A stretch of DNA of 64,000 nt, taken from Neobacillus rhizophilus. Lineage in GTDB: Bacteria; Bacillota; Bacilli; Bacillales; Cytobacillaceae. The notes beneath the pieces are model-generated. The model was not told where the DNA came from, did no database searches, and saw only the letters and a list, made by a program, of their open reading frames with translations. A program made the translations under genes and the position numbers. Of the stretch, positions 53,765 to 62,721 are shown in pieces. Where the stretch lies: contig NZ_JAGYPF010000003.1 of the NCBI RefSeq assembly GCF_018343535.1, forward strand, positions 1-64,000, given 5' to 3'. Position 1 is the stretch's first letter. Each line of letters opens with the position of its first letter.

Positions 53765-53833
53765 TTCCAGAGAAACTATCTGTCATTGTTTGTCCCCATT
53801 ATTGCATATGTATTACAAAGGAGGCGGACAAAC

Positions 53834-54196
53834 ATGCATACTTCATTTTCAACTATGAATCTACTGCGCTATTCGGTCGCATACGTGTTTATCATCTCAG
53901 GTTTAATGAAACTACTTAACACTGATTTAGCCAACTATTTTTTGAGCCTGAGGCTGCCATATCCTCAGCTCATGTTGAAGCTTGTCATTCTTCTAGAAAT
54001 TGGCTGCGGTGCTTTAATTCTGGCGGGCAAAGCTGTAAAAAATGCCGTCATACCCTTAATCGCAATTATGATAGCAGCTATTTTATTAACGAAGCTGCCA
54101 ACACTTAACACGGGGCTTTTGCAATCTGCTTTTAACGCACGCTTAGACATCGTCATGTTAATCCTATTAATCGCTTTATACAAACAAAGTCCATGA
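53834..54196 (+). CDS. DoxX-like small membrane protein
   Basis: This 120-residue protein has four membrane segments with DoxX-like spacing (LLRYSVAYVFIISGLMKLLN; LMLKLVILLEIGCGALILAGK). The family role is unclear. AAAGGAGGCGG precedes ATG 53834; the reading from 53786 has no site. It is the second DoxX-type gene of the window and is unlike the one at 27101 in sequence. Confidence 0.75.
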   Translation: MHTSFSTMNLLRYSVAYVFIISGLMKLLNTDLANYFLSLRLPYPQLMLKLVILLEIGCGALILAGKAVKNAVIPLIAIMIAAILLTKLPTLNTGLLQSAFNARLDIVMLILLIALYKQSP

Positions 54197-54203
54197 TTAA
54201 GTT

Positions 54204-54238
54204 TACCAGATTGTTAATGCAATCTGGTTTTTTATTTA
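54204..54238 (+). terminator. Terminator after the DoxX-like gene
   Basis: ACCAGATTG and CAATCTGGT form a 9-bp stem with a 6-nt loop, followed by TTTTTATTT. Confidence 0.88.
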
Positions 54239-54317
54239 CAGGAAATATTAGACAGAATCCACGATATATTCCCTATGATAAAATTATAGGAACAATATGT
54301 TTGGGAAGGAAAAAAAC

Positions 54318-55388
54318 ATGGATTTAAAAGAAAAGGTAAAAAATCTCCCCATTACTCCCGGGGTTTATTTGATGAAGGATTCTGCTGGCCAAATCATATA
54401 TGTGGGAAAAGCCAAAAATTTAAAGAATCGAGTTCGTTCCTATTTCCAGCATTCCAAGGCCCATTCTAAAAAAACGATAAAACTTGTTGCTACATTAAAG
54501 GATTTTGACTACATCCTGACAGACACGGAGTTTGAAGCCTTTCTCCTGGAATGCCAGTTAATAAAAGATATCAAACCTTTTTTCAACAGGAAAATGAAAA
54601 ACCCGCAGAACTATTCCTATATCGTCATGAGAATGGACGAGCTTCATCCTACGCTTGAAGTAACGAATGTTTGCATTGAAAATGACGGAAATCTTTATTT
54701 CGGACCCTTTATCAGTAAGTTTGCAGTAGAAAAAGCGGTACAGGGGATCAAGGAATTTTTTAAAATTAGCTGCAGCAACCGTTCCACAGGAGGTTCTCCA
54801 TGTTTGAATCATTCTCTTGGCCTCTGCATCGGCTTGTGTACAGGAAAAGTCCCGAGAGAAAAATATGATTCGATATTAACCCGCATCATCGCCTTGATCA
54901 AGGGAGATGACTTAAGTCCGCTTGCGGAAATGGAGGAAAAAATGGCTGCTGCTGCGGGGCAATTGGATTTTGAACTGGCCGCAAAGTATAAAGGATATTT
55001 GGAGGCAATCAGTTTTCTTCATTATAAAGAGGGTGTCGTTGATTTTGCGGAGGCCAATCAAAATATCGTCACGATCGAATTTTTGGATGACCGCACCTTT
55101 AAACTTTTTTTAATCAAAGGCAACACGGTGTTATTTTCAGAGAAGTTTTCGCTTGAAGGAACGGATGTCGTTATAACGGTAAGGGCGAATATCTTGAACT
55201 TTTTCAAAGGTGTCAGGGATGAAACACCCCTTAATGTCCACAAAGAAGACCTTGACGAAGCACAAATTATTTATAGCTATTTAACAGGTAATCATGGCAG
55301 ATACGCCCTAATTCCTGATGCTCTGCTTACTGCACAGGATCACACTCTCATGGATGAGACAATTCTAAAATTACTAACAAAGCCCTAG
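54318..55388 (+). CDS. Short UvrC-like GIY-YIG nuclease
   Basis: This 356-residue protein has an N-terminal GIY-YIG nuclease domain (GVYLMKDSAGQIIYVGKAKN ... VRSYF), the UvrC Cys-rich segment (SCSNRSTGGSPCLNHSLGLC), and a UvrB-interaction motif (EMEEKMAAAAGQLDFELAAKY). It ends before the RNase H-like and HhH domains of full UvrC (about 590 residues). Cho of E. coli is similar in cutting only the 3' side of a lesion. ATG 54318 has GGAAGG 7 nt upstream; ATG 54297 is an alternative. Full uvrC is presumably elsewhere. Confidence 0.85.
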   Translation: MDLKEKVKNLPITPGVYLMKDSAGQIIYVGKAKNLKNRVRSYFQHSKAHSKKTIKLVATLKDFDYILTDTEFEAFLLECQLIKDIKPFFNRKMKNPQNYSYIVMRMDELHPTLEVTNVCIENDGNLYFGPFISKFAVEKAVQGIKEFFKISCSNRSTGGSPCLNHSLGLCIGLCTGKVPREKYDSILTRIIALIKGDDLSPLAEMEEKMAAAAGQLDFELAAKYKGYLEAISFLHYKEGVVDFAEANQNIVTIEFLDDRTFKLFLIKGNTVLFSEKFSLEGTDVVITVRANILNFFKGVRDETPLNVHKEDLDEAQIIYSYLTGNHGRYALIPDALLTAQDHTLMDETILKLLTKP

Positions 55389-55407
55389 AGATCTCGAGGG
55401 CTTTTTA
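55381..55407 (+). terminator. Terminator of the UvrC-like gene
   Basis: AGCCCT and AGGGCT form the stem and the loop holds an AGATCT; TTTTATT follows. It overlaps the last codons of the gene. Confidence 0.8.
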
Positions 55408-55493
55408 TTATGGATAAATCATCCAAAAGATACCAAAATACAAACTTATCCGAAAATAATTATTATTTTAAAAAAACTTTCTTTTCGCGTGAA

Positions 55494-55508
55494 CATTTTC
55501 TGAAAACA
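55494..55508 (+). promoter_or_regulatory. CodY-like box upstream of the POT transporter
   Basis: CATTTTCTGAAAACA matches AATTTTCWGAAAATT at 12 of 15 positions. It lies about 55 bp upstream of the -35 element. CodY control of peptide uptake is known in low-GC Gram-positives; here it is inferred. Confidence 0.5.
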
Positions 55509-55562
55509 TAATAAAATCAAGGTTTTTAACCGTTTTGTAAATCTAATTCCAGAAAAAAGATT

Positions 55563-55591
55563 TTGACCATTCACAACTTTAAAAGTATTAT
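55563..55591 (+). promoter_or_regulatory. Promoter of the POT transporter gene
   Basis: -35 TTGACC (55563-55568) and -10 TATTAT (55586-55591) are separated by 17 bp, about 25 bp before the ATG. Confidence 0.72.
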
Positions 55592-55615
55592 AGAATAACA
55601 AAAGGAGGTAGATTT

Positions 55616-57106
55616 ATGTCAAACATAAATAAACAGAAAATTGTGGACAGTGTACCTCAGAAGGGCTTTTTCGGTCACCCTAAAGGCTTATTTACACTGT
55701 TCTTTACAGAGTTTTGGGAACGTTTTTCTTATTATGGAATGAGAGCAATTCTCGTATACTATATGTACTATGAAGTTTCCAAGGGCGGCCTTGGAATGGA
55801 CCAAACTCTGGCATTATCTATCATGTCCATTTACGGATCGTTAGTTTACATGTCCGGAATCATTGGCGGCTGGCTGGCTGACCGGATTTTCGGTACATCA
55901 AAAGCAGTGTTCTATGGCGGTATTTTAATCATGTTTGGTCATATTGCGCTAGCCATTCCGGGAAATATTACGTTATTCTTTGTTTCCATGGTATTGATTG
56001 TTCTTGGTACAGGGCTGCTTAAGCCTAACGTTTCCACCGTGGTTGGTGATATGTATGCAGAGAACGACAATCGCCGTGATGCAGGTTTCAGTATTTTCTA
56101 TATGGGGATTAACCTTGGGGGATTTATTTCACCATTAATCGTTGGGTCCCTAATGGGTGTCAGCTTCCATTTAGGATTTGGTATCGCAGCGATTGGTATG
56201 TTCGTAGGGTTAGTAATGTTTGTTTTAACAAAGAAGAAAAACCTTGGATTAGCCGGTACTACAGTTGCAAACCCGCTGTCACCTGCTGAAAGGAAAAAAG
56301 TCTTTACTTATATTGGATTAGGCATTGTCGTGATTGCCGTAATTTGCGCCATTGCGATTCCTAATGGCTATTTAACATTTGAAACATTTGTTAACCTAAT
56401 TGGTATTTTGGGTATCTTAATTCCTACTATGTACTTCATTGTCATGTACCGAAGCAAAAAAACAACATCGGTGGAACGCTCTCGATTAATCGCTTATATT
56501 CCGTTATTTATCGCGTCTGTTATGTTCTGGGCGATTCAAGAACAGGGTTCAACGATTTTAGCAAACTATGCGGACAAACGTACCCAGCTTGATTTTGCAG
56601 GAATTCATATTTCTCCTGCATGGTTCCAATCCTTAAATCCATTATTCGTTATTATATTAGCGCCTGTTTTTGCATGGCTTTGGGTGAAGCTCGGAAAAAA
56701 AGAACCGAATATTCCACAGAAGTTTTCATTAGCATTATTGTTCTCTGGTTTATCATTTATCGTGATCTTGCTTCCTGCTTACTTTGGCGGAACAGATTCT
56801 TTGGTAAACCCATTATGGTTGGTGCTTAGCTATTTAATCTGCGTACTTGGTGAATTGTGCTTATCACCAGTTGGATTATCAGCTACAACTAAGCTGGCGC
56901 CTGCTGCGTTCTCAGCCCAAACAATGAGCTTGTGGTTCTTATCAAGTGCTGCTGCTCAGGCGATCAACGCACAAATCGTAAAATTCTACACACCAGCAAC
57001 CGAAATGGCCTACTTTGGCACAGTCGGCGGTGCTTCATTAGTATTAGGTATTATCCTGTTAATGCTTGCACCTAAGATTCAAGGGTACATGAAGGGCATT
57101 CGATAA
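55616..57106 (+). CDS. dtpT: Proton-dependent di-/tripeptide transporter (POT family)
   Basis: This 496-residue carrier has about 12-14 membrane segments and POT motifs: FFTEFWERFSYYGMRAILVYY (with the ExxERFxYY signature), GGWLADRIFGTSKAVFYGG, and FSIFYMGINLGGF. It takes up di- and tripeptides with protons. GGAGG precedes ATG 55616. A CodY-like box upstream suggests derepression when nitrogen or amino acids run low. It is monocistronic, with its own promoter and terminator. Confidence 0.93.
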   Translation: MSNINKQKIVDSVPQKGFFGHPKGLFTLFFTEFWERFSYYGMRAILVYYMYYEVSKGGLGMDQTLALSIMSIYGSLVYMSGIIGGWLADRIFGTSKAVFYGGILIMFGHIALAIPGNITLFFVSMVLIVLGTGLLKPNVSTVVGDMYAENDNRRDAGFSIFYMGINLGGFISPLIVGSLMGVSFHLGFGIAAIGMFVGLVMFVLTKKKNLGLAGTTVANPLSPAERKKVFTYIGLGIVVIAVICAIAIPNGYLTFETFVNLIGILGILIPTMYFIVMYRSKKTTSVERSRLIAYIPLFIASVMFWAIQEQGSTILANYADKRTQLDFAGIHISPAWFQSLNPLFVIILAPVFAWLWVKLGKKEPNIPQKFSLALLFSGLSFIVILLPAYFGGTDSLVNPLWLVLSYLICVLGELCLSPVGLSATTKLAPAAFSAQTMSLWFLSSAAAQAINAQIVKFYTPATEMAYFGTVGGASLVLGIILLMLAPKIQGYMKGIR

Positions 57107-57117
57107 TTTTTATAAAA

Positions 57118-57165
57118 AGCAAAGGTGTCTGCCGTATAGTCAATCGGCAGACACCTTTTTTATCT
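57118..57165. terminator. Bidirectional terminator between dtpT and ygbA
   Basis: GGTGTCTGCCG (57124-57134) and CGGCAGACACC (57145-57155) form an 11-bp perfect stem, followed by TTTTTTAT on the plus strand. Confidence 0.9.
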
Positions 57166-57489
57166 TTTATTAAATAAATGTTTAACGCCATAAATCGGAT
57201 GATACAATAGCATCCACGGGCCGGAGTAGCGCATGACGGCTTTGATTTTTTGTCGGTAGGCTGGTTTATAACAGTGAACTTTACAATGGGAGCAGGATGA
57301 TTTCTCCTCACCAAAACGGCAGAAGGAGAGCCTCAACATACAGTAGTTTTTCAACTCCTGACATTCATTGCACAAACCATTGGGATGTTTATGCTTATGG
57401 CGGCAATAAATCTCAATCATTTGCTTGACGATTTCTTTTTCCTTTTGGATAACTGGACCAGTGTTTGGTTCTATTAAACGCGCTCCCAT
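57160..57489 (-). CDS. ygbA: YgbA-like Cys-rich protein (nitrous oxide-stimulated promoter family)
   Basis: This 109-residue protein is Cys-rich: about nine Cys in CRHKHKHPNGLCNECQEL, YCMLRLSFCRFG and SSCSHCKVHC, followed by AYRQKIKAVMRYSGPWML. This is the PF11756 (YgbA_NO) pattern; E. coli YgbA is induced by nitrosative stress, and the family may bind metal or iron-sulfur. GGAGG precedes ATG 57489. No NsrR-like operator was identified. Confidence 0.88.
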   Translation of the reverse strand: MGARLIEPNTGPVIQKEKEIVKQMIEIYCRHKHKHPNGLCNECQELKNYCMLRLSFCRFGEEKSSCSHCKVHCYKPAYRQKIKAVMRYSGPWMLLYHPIYGVKHLFNKR

Positions 57490-57595
57490 GTTAAAAACCT
57501 CCTACCTATAGATTCATCACTTACCTTTAAGATAACATGAAAGCTAGTTTATAGATGGAAAACTTTTTACAAATTCCGCACATTTAATAGAAACT

Positions 57596-57623
57596 AAAAA
57601 AGTACTCCCGCGAGTACTTTTTA
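57596..57623 (-). terminator. Terminator of the kinase-STAS gene
   Basis: AGTACTC and GAGTACT form a 7-bp stem with a 4-nt loop, with T-rich flanks on both sides. It directly follows the stop. Confidence 0.88.
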
Positions 57624-57630
57624 GAAAACT

Positions 57631-59193
57631 CTATACCTCTTGCAAATCCTTGTGAAAAACAATATCGTTCAAGGCTAATTGCAGTGTTCCTTTAAACTCT
57701 ACCTTATGACTAATATCAACTCCCGAGGTAATAAGACTTTTGACAATTTCCGCCCGCATCCCGGTGAGGATCGTTTTACAGCCCATCATCGAAAAGCCTT
57801 GGATGATTTGGACAAAGTTCCGGGCGGCTTCTTTTTCCATCGATGCCACACCTGAAAGGTCAATAATTAAAGTTTGAATTTGCCGATATTCAATTTCAGC
57901 CAGCACTTTATTCTGAATCGTTGAAATACGCAGATCATCAAGTGTTCCAATTAAGGGCAAAATGCAAATCTCTTTATTAATTGGAATAATCGGAACAGAC
58001 AGGTTTTCGACAAGCTTTCTTTGGTTCTCCAGCAACTCATCCTTATATTTTGTGTACGTGATAAAAAAGTGTGTCAGGAACTGATCAATTAATTCATTAA
58101 TACTTTTTTCCATTGAAAAAAATGTGATCCTATCAGTCTCCAATTTATTTAAGGCATCAAAGTTATAGAGAAAATCCCACAGTGTTCGGCGGATTGCCTG
58201 AATCCATTCCAACTTAAACGCAAGGGTCAAGGAATGCATCGCCCAAGCCATGCCCTCCTGCTTGGCAAATGAGATTAGTTCATGTTCCCTACCTTCAACG
58301 ACATATAGTACTAACTTATGGGCATTGTTAAGTAAATTAATTCCAACATTATGTATATCATCAATTTTGTCACTTACAGTCGTCGCCTCAGCCAGCAAAC
58401 GGTCCTCAAATAATTTTTGATTTCCCAAAAAGTATTCCTTTATTGAATATTTATCGTCAAACATAACATCCAATTTTCTCACACCCCGTTGTGTTTTTTG
58501 CTGCTGCTGCGGAAGCCTTATCGTAAAAGAGGTTCCTTGATTTTTCTTGCTGTCAACCAAAATCATGCCGCCATGTTGATAAATGACCGAGAACACCTGA
58601 GCAAGTCCCATCCCTGTCCCCTGATCCTTGGTCGTAAAAAAGGGCGTGCCTAATAGCGAAAGCTTCTCCTCGGGGATACCAACTCCTGTATCTTGAATCG
58701 TCACAATGACTTCATTATTCTTTGTGTAATGTGTCAGAGTAATGGCGCCTTCCCCGTCAATCGCTTCAATTGCATTTTTAATTAAATTAAAGAAAGCCTT
58801 TTTAAACTGATTTTTCCTACCATAAATAGCAGCACCAGTATTTTGAAAATCAGTTTGGATGGTAATCTCATACATCTTGTCCTGGAATAAGTTAATGATG
58901 GATTCCAATTCGACTGACAAATAAATAGTTTGGAATTCTTCGTCCTCCAGATCAGGCTTAGAAACCTGAAGGAGATTATTTAAAGTTTTCAGGGCGTTAT
59001 CAAGTTCGGAATGAGCAATTTCTAGGTATTCATTTTTTTGATCCTGCTGCAAAAGCTGTAAAAACCCTTTGACCGCTGTTAATGGATTTCGCACTTCATG
59101 GGCAATTCCTGCAGCGATTTGGCCAATCGAAGCCAGCTGGCTTAAATGATTTGTCATTCCACTCTCGGCGTAAACCTTTTCTTCGGTGTTCAT
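57631..59193 (-). CDS. Histidine kinase fused to RsbR-like STAS protein
   Basis: This 520-residue soluble protein has no sensor or membrane segment. Residues 15-75 are a HisKA domain with phospho-acceptor His32 (IAHEVRNPLTAVKGF); about 110-230 are a HATPase domain with N box (FFNLIKNAIEAID), G1 (DTGVGIP) and G2 (GTGMGLAQV). About 245-395 resembles an RsbR N-terminal domain, and 400-510 is a STAS domain (LIIDLSGVASMEKEAARNF; GMRAEIVKSLITSGVDI). In RsbRA a Thr follows the DLSGV loop; here residues 453-454 are Glu-Lys, while the second site is Ser486. GGAG precedes ATG 59193. It may link phosphorelay and stressosome signalling. Confidence 0.85.
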   Translation of the reverse strand: MNTEEKVYAESGMTNHLSQLASIGQIAAGIAHEVRNPLTAVKGFLQLLQQDQKNEYLEIAHSELDNALKTLNNLLQVSKPDLEDEEFQTIYLSVELESIINLFQDKMYEITIQTDFQNTGAAIYGRKNQFKKAFFNLIKNAIEAIDGEGAITLTHYTKNNEVIVTIQDTGVGIPEEKLSLLGTPFFTTKDQGTGMGLAQVFSVIYQHGGMILVDSKKNQGTSFTIRLPQQQQKTQRGVRKLDVMFDDKYSIKEYFLGNQKLFEDRLLAEATTVSDKIDDIHNVGINLLNNAHKLVLYVVEGREHELISFAKQEGMAWAMHSLTLAFKLEWIQAIRRTLWDFLYNFDALNKLETDRITFFSMEKSINELIDQFLTHFFITYTKYKDELLENQRKLVENLSVPIIPINKEICILPLIGTLDDLRISTIQNKVLAEIEYRQIQTLIIDLSGVASMEKEAARNFVQIIQGFSMMGCKTILTGMRAEIVKSLITSGVDISHKVEFKGTLQLALNDIVFHKDLQEV

Positions 59194-59354
59194 CTTTTAT
59201 AAACTCCTTTCTAACAAAAGGTACATAAGGGTTTATTTAAATAGTTTGAATATTCCCACTCCCTAAATATTAGTTTACTAGAAAAATTTCCAAGGTAAAT
59301 ACTAAGAATTATGCATTCTTTTCCATTTTATATAGTAAAAAAGTATTAATATCC

Positions 59355-59386
59355 AAAAATAAAAAGCCTTTCTAGGAAGAAAGACT
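59355..59386 (-). terminator. Terminator of nnr
   Basis: On the minus strand AGTCTTTC and GAAAGGCT form an 8-bp stem with one wobble, followed by TTTTTATTTTT. It begins 3 bp after the nnr stop. Confidence 0.82.
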
Positions 59387-59388
59387 GG

Positions 59389-60930
59389 TTATTTTAACTG
59401 CTCTTTTATTCCTTCTATGATGTCCAAGGGCATGACTCCGTAATGAGAGAGAACTTTTGCTTTTTCTTGTCCGGCCCTTGCATGAAGGTAACTTGCGGCT
59501 ATCATGGCGTGTAAGGGTTCGGCACCCTGGGCAAGAAATGAAGCAATCAGACCAGTAAGAACGTCCCCGCTGCCTCCTTTTCCAAGGGCATCATGACCGA
59601 GTGGATTTATATTGACCTGTCCATCCGGTGCTGCCATAATTGACCGGTGTCCTTTTAACAGTAAGTACACATTGTTTGACTTCGCATATTCCCGGGCGAT
59701 TTCGATGCGATTTTCCTCCACCTCTTTAACGGTCTTATGGACTAACCTTGCCATTTCACCCGGATGCGGAGTGAAAATGATAGGCCCATTATACTGGTGA
59801 ACCAAGTCCATCAAGTCGCGAATGAAATAAAGTCCATCCGCATCAATAATCAAAGGCTGATCGCTCAAGGACCCAATCAACGATTTAAGCCACTCCTCCC
59901 CTCCAGGAAACCGCCCCATCCCAGGACCAACTGCTATACAGTCAAACTGCTGAAGCTGCGGAATAATTTCATGAACCGCCCTGGCCGCAAAATGACCATG
60001 CTCATCAGATAAAGGCATAAATAATGATTCCGGGTTTTGCGCCGCCGCCATCGGATAAATCCCTTCCGGAACTGCCAGCGTTACCAGACCTGCACCGGAA
60101 TGTAAGGCTGCCTTCGCTGAGAAGATCGGAGCGCCAACATATGGGCGTGATCCTCCGACTATCAAAGCATGACCGAAAGTCCCTTTATGACCGTGCCTTG
60201 GCCGTTTTGGCAGCACCTCCCGCACAAAAGGCCCTGTTATCACCCTTGGCATGTCCAGTCCTAATTCGGCCGCGGCCGAGGGCGGTACAGAAATATCAAC
60301 CGCCTTCCAGTCACCGATATATTTTGGTCCGTCATGTAAAAAGAAGCCTTTTTTCGGAAAAACAAATGTTATCGTCTTATCAGCCCTTATCGCTTCTCCT
60401 GCTGCCTTCCCGGTATCACTGCTGACACCTGAAGGGATATCAACAGACAAGACCAATTTCTTTCCGGAAAATTCATTGACCAGTGAAATCACCTTGCTGA
60501 TGGGTTCCCTGACAGGGCCATTTACCCCAGTCCCCAAAATGGCATCAACAATCACATCCGAAGTGTTCAATTCATTTTTCAAACCCTTAAGTGAATGTTC
60601 TTGAAGGTTAAAGACAGGCAGCCCGCGATTCATATACACATCAAAGTGGATTTTTGCATCTCCCTTTAAACGGTCAGGATTGACGAGCAGACACAACAAC
60701 GCCTTGACTCCTGCATCAATCAGCCTGCGGGCAATGACAAAACCGTCGCCGCCATTATTCCCGCCGCCTGCAAGAACGATGACCCGTGGATTAGGGCAAG
60801 GTAAGTCCGCGATAATTTCCTCAACTACCCTTGCACCGGCATTTTCCATTAGGACCACACCCGGTAAACCAATCCTTTCCATCGTATACTGATCCATCCG
60901 TTGCATATCCCTTTGCCCTGCCGCAAACAT
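59389..60930 (-). CDS. nnr: Bifunctional NAD(P)H-hydrate epimerase/dehydratase
   Basis: This 513-residue metabolite-repair enzyme converts damaged NAD(P)H hydrates back to NAD(P)H. The N-terminal YjeF domain (about 1-215) has VLAGGGNNGGDGFVIARRL and DAILGTGVNGPVREP; the C-terminal ribokinase-like dehydratase (about 230-510) has GHKGTFGHALIVGGS, GPGMG, IIDADGLY, FTPHPGEMARL and GKGGSGDVLTGLIA. GAGGGGGC lies upstream of ATG 60930. Single gene with its own terminator. Confidence 0.95.
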   Translation of the reverse strand: MFAAGQRDMQRMDQYTMERIGLPGVVLMENAGARVVEEIIADLPCPNPRVIVLAGGGNNGGDGFVIARRLIDAGVKALLCLLVNPDRLKGDAKIHFDVYMNRGLPVFNLQEHSLKGLKNELNTSDVIVDAILGTGVNGPVREPISKVISLVNEFSGKKLVLSVDIPSGVSSDTGKAAGEAIRADKTITFVFPKKGFFLHDGPKYIGDWKAVDISVPPSAAAELGLDMPRVITGPFVREVLPKRPRHGHKGTFGHALIVGGSRPYVGAPIFSAKAALHSGAGLVTLAVPEGIYPMAAAQNPESLFMPLSDEHGHFAARAVHEIIPQLQQFDCIAVGPGMGRFPGGEEWLKSLIGSLSDQPLIIDADGLYFIRDLMDLVHQYNGPIIFTPHPGEMARLVHKTVKEVEENRIEIAREYAKSNNVYLLLKGHRSIMAAPDGQVNINPLGHDALGKGGSGDVLTGLIASFLAQGAEPLHAMIAASYLHARAGQEKAKVLSHYGVMPLDIIEGIKEQLK

Positions 60931-61024
60931 GTCAAACCAGCCCCCTCATCGATTATATCTAGTTTCATTTTACATCTTTTCCTCTAAAAAGAGCCCAATT
61001 GACTCGGGACGCCTTTTTAAAAAT

Positions 61025-61762
61025 TTATTCAGACTGAAGTTCTGATTTGTTTACGTACATGATAAAATCAATCATTTCGTCTCCACTATGAAAGGAATTT
61101 CCGTTCGTAGTGGCCTTGATGGCCGCTTCTTCCCCAGAGCTTTTATAGGGCGTCCATCCAAAAAACACGTCTCTTGCAGGAAATACATTTTGAAAGAAAT
61201 TCAGCTGCTTTGCCTTGTTTATTTCATCAAAAGAATCGATAACGGAGCTCCATTCATCCGGAATTCTTAGAACACCATAGGATTTACCGTTAAGGGACGC
61301 CGTTGCTTCTAGCTGGATGCCCGGATGATAGGTCTCTATCCCATCCCTTATTAGATAATTCCTGTCTTTCTTTAAATAAAACTTCATATAGCTGACGGCA
61401 TCATCCGGGTGGATGTTCCAGACAATCGTGTAGATTGAAGAATTCTTTGGGTTAACTCTCCAAACCTTGGGTTCACCGGCATTATCAATATATACAGCCT
61501 TCCATTGATGATTTTTCCATGCCCAATAGCTTAATCCATAACGGTTATCCTTTGTTACAAACGGGATAACTTTATGATGTTCATCCACGTGGATTATATC
61601 TTGAATGGTGTCAGCTGCCACTTCGGGAAAAACATGATTAATTTTCTCAACCAATTGCTGATTCGTTAAAAATCTATCCGGGTTGGAATAATAAAACCAA
61701 TATACTGTTACCGAGGACAAGAGCAGAATTACTATTCCGAAAATCATCATCTTTTTTCTCAT
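61025..61762 (-). CDS. Uncharacterised membrane-anchored protein
   Basis: This 245-residue protein has one N-terminal membrane anchor (residues 4-26, MMIFGIVILLLSSVTVYWFYY) and an extracytoplasmic domain with several Trp/Tyr-rich stretches (YGLSYWAWKNHQWKAVYID). I do not recognise a family. It starts one base after the stop of the upstream membrane gene, so the two are co-transcribed. A weak hairpin (GGCGTCCCGAGTC region, 60988-61020) with a T run follows it. Confidence 0.65.
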   Translation of the reverse strand: MRKKMMIFGIVILLLSSVTVYWFYYSNPDRFLTNQQLVEKINHVFPEVAADTIQDIIHVDEHHKVIPFVTKDNRYGLSYWAWKNHQWKAVYIDNAGEPKVWRVNPKNSSIYTIVWNIHPDDAVSYMKFYLKKDRNYLIRDGIETYHPGIQLEATASLNGKSYGVLRIPDEWSSVIDSFDEINKAKQLNFFQNVFPARDVFFGWTPYKSSGEEAAIKATTNGNSFHSGDEMIDFIMYVNKSELQSE

Positions 61763-61763
61763 G

Positions 61764-62459
61764 TCATTGTCCGCCCTTTAATATCGATTCTTCCGAGCGA
61801 AAATAATGCTGCTTTTCCGGTGTCGAAATCAATAACCCTTTTCCTTCGTTTTCAACGTAAACAATAACATTAAGGCCACTACCAAACTTGGGTATGGAAC
61901 CAATAAGCTGATAAGGGAATCGTTCACTTTTTTTATCGATCTCTTCCTCTGACTCATGGAACCATTCCGTGCTGTGGATGGATTCTTCCATCATTTTTGG
62001 GAGCTGTTCTTGCAATGATTTTTTATCCAGGGTGAGGTTTTGTGCAGTAGGGAAGGTACTAATAATAGAGGCTCTCTCGATGTTTGAAATATAGACGTCT
62101 GCCTGGTTTTCCGGATAAACAACATGATATAGCGGCATATAAACTAAGGTTGTCACTAGAAAAATATAATTGGCAAAAAAGCCAAGCCAAGCAAAGTGCC
62201 GATAAATCTGCCACTGTTCTGTCCTGCCTCTTAACCAGAACAAGAACCAAACTCCTAATGGCAAAATGGCAAGCTTAATGGTCGTTTCAGACATCCTCCA
62301 ATCGAAGGAAAAAGAAAAAACACCAACGAATAAAATGACAATCACTTTCCATACAGTTATTTTAATAGTCTGTTTTTTATAAATTCGATAGGCGAAATAA
62401 CCGGTCATTCCCCATCCCAAAATCCTCAGTAAAACAGCGATGAGATTTACATTCTCCAT
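61764..62459 (-). CDS. Uncharacterised membrane protein
   Basis: This 231-residue protein has about four membrane segments in the first 125 residues (LLRILGWGMTGYFAYRIY; VWKVIVILFVGVFSFSF; IKLAILPLGVWFLFWL; WLGFFANYIFLVTTLVYM) and an extracytoplasmic C-terminal part. Family not recognised. It is followed by the anchored protein at 61025 with a one-base gap, suggesting the two products work together at the membrane. Confidence 0.65.
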   Translation of the reverse strand: MENVNLIAVLLRILGWGMTGYFAYRIYKKQTIKITVWKVIVILFVGVFSFSFDWRMSETTIKLAILPLGVWFLFWLRGRTEQWQIYRHFAWLGFFANYIFLVTTLVYMPLYHVVYPENQADVYISNIERASIISTFPTAQNLTLDKKSLQEQLPKMMEESIHSTEWFHESEEEIDKKSERFPYQLIGSIPKFGSGLNVIVYVENEGKGLLISTPEKQHYFRSEESILKGGQ

Positions 62460-62721
62460 AGAAACTCATCCCTTTTATGTTTCCTTAATTTAACAATAAA
62501 GCATAACTCAGAATTTGCACATCCTAACTTAAATAATATTTCACATTTTTGGATATATAGTTTAATTCATGGATCATAAGAAATTTTTTAAGAATTTAAA
62601 ATATTTATATCTCATCCTCAATGGCATCACTGACTGAGAACAAATTCCCCTAATATTGGGAAAATTATCTAAAAAGAAGAGCCCTCCTTATAAAGAAAGA
62701 CTCCTTACCTGCAATATTTTT
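62460..62721. other. AT-rich gap upstream of the membrane gene pair
   Basis: This gap holds no supportable gene. A TTCCC...GGGAA hairpin lies at about 62645-62663 and a TATATA-containing stretch at about 62557-62563 could hold a minus-strand promoter for the pair at 62459. No firm -35/-10 pair was found. Confidence 0.35.

Noticed and set aside
61025..61762. Lipoprotein assignment for the anchored unknown protein
   Set aside because: There is no lipobox Cys after the N-terminal hydrophobic segment.
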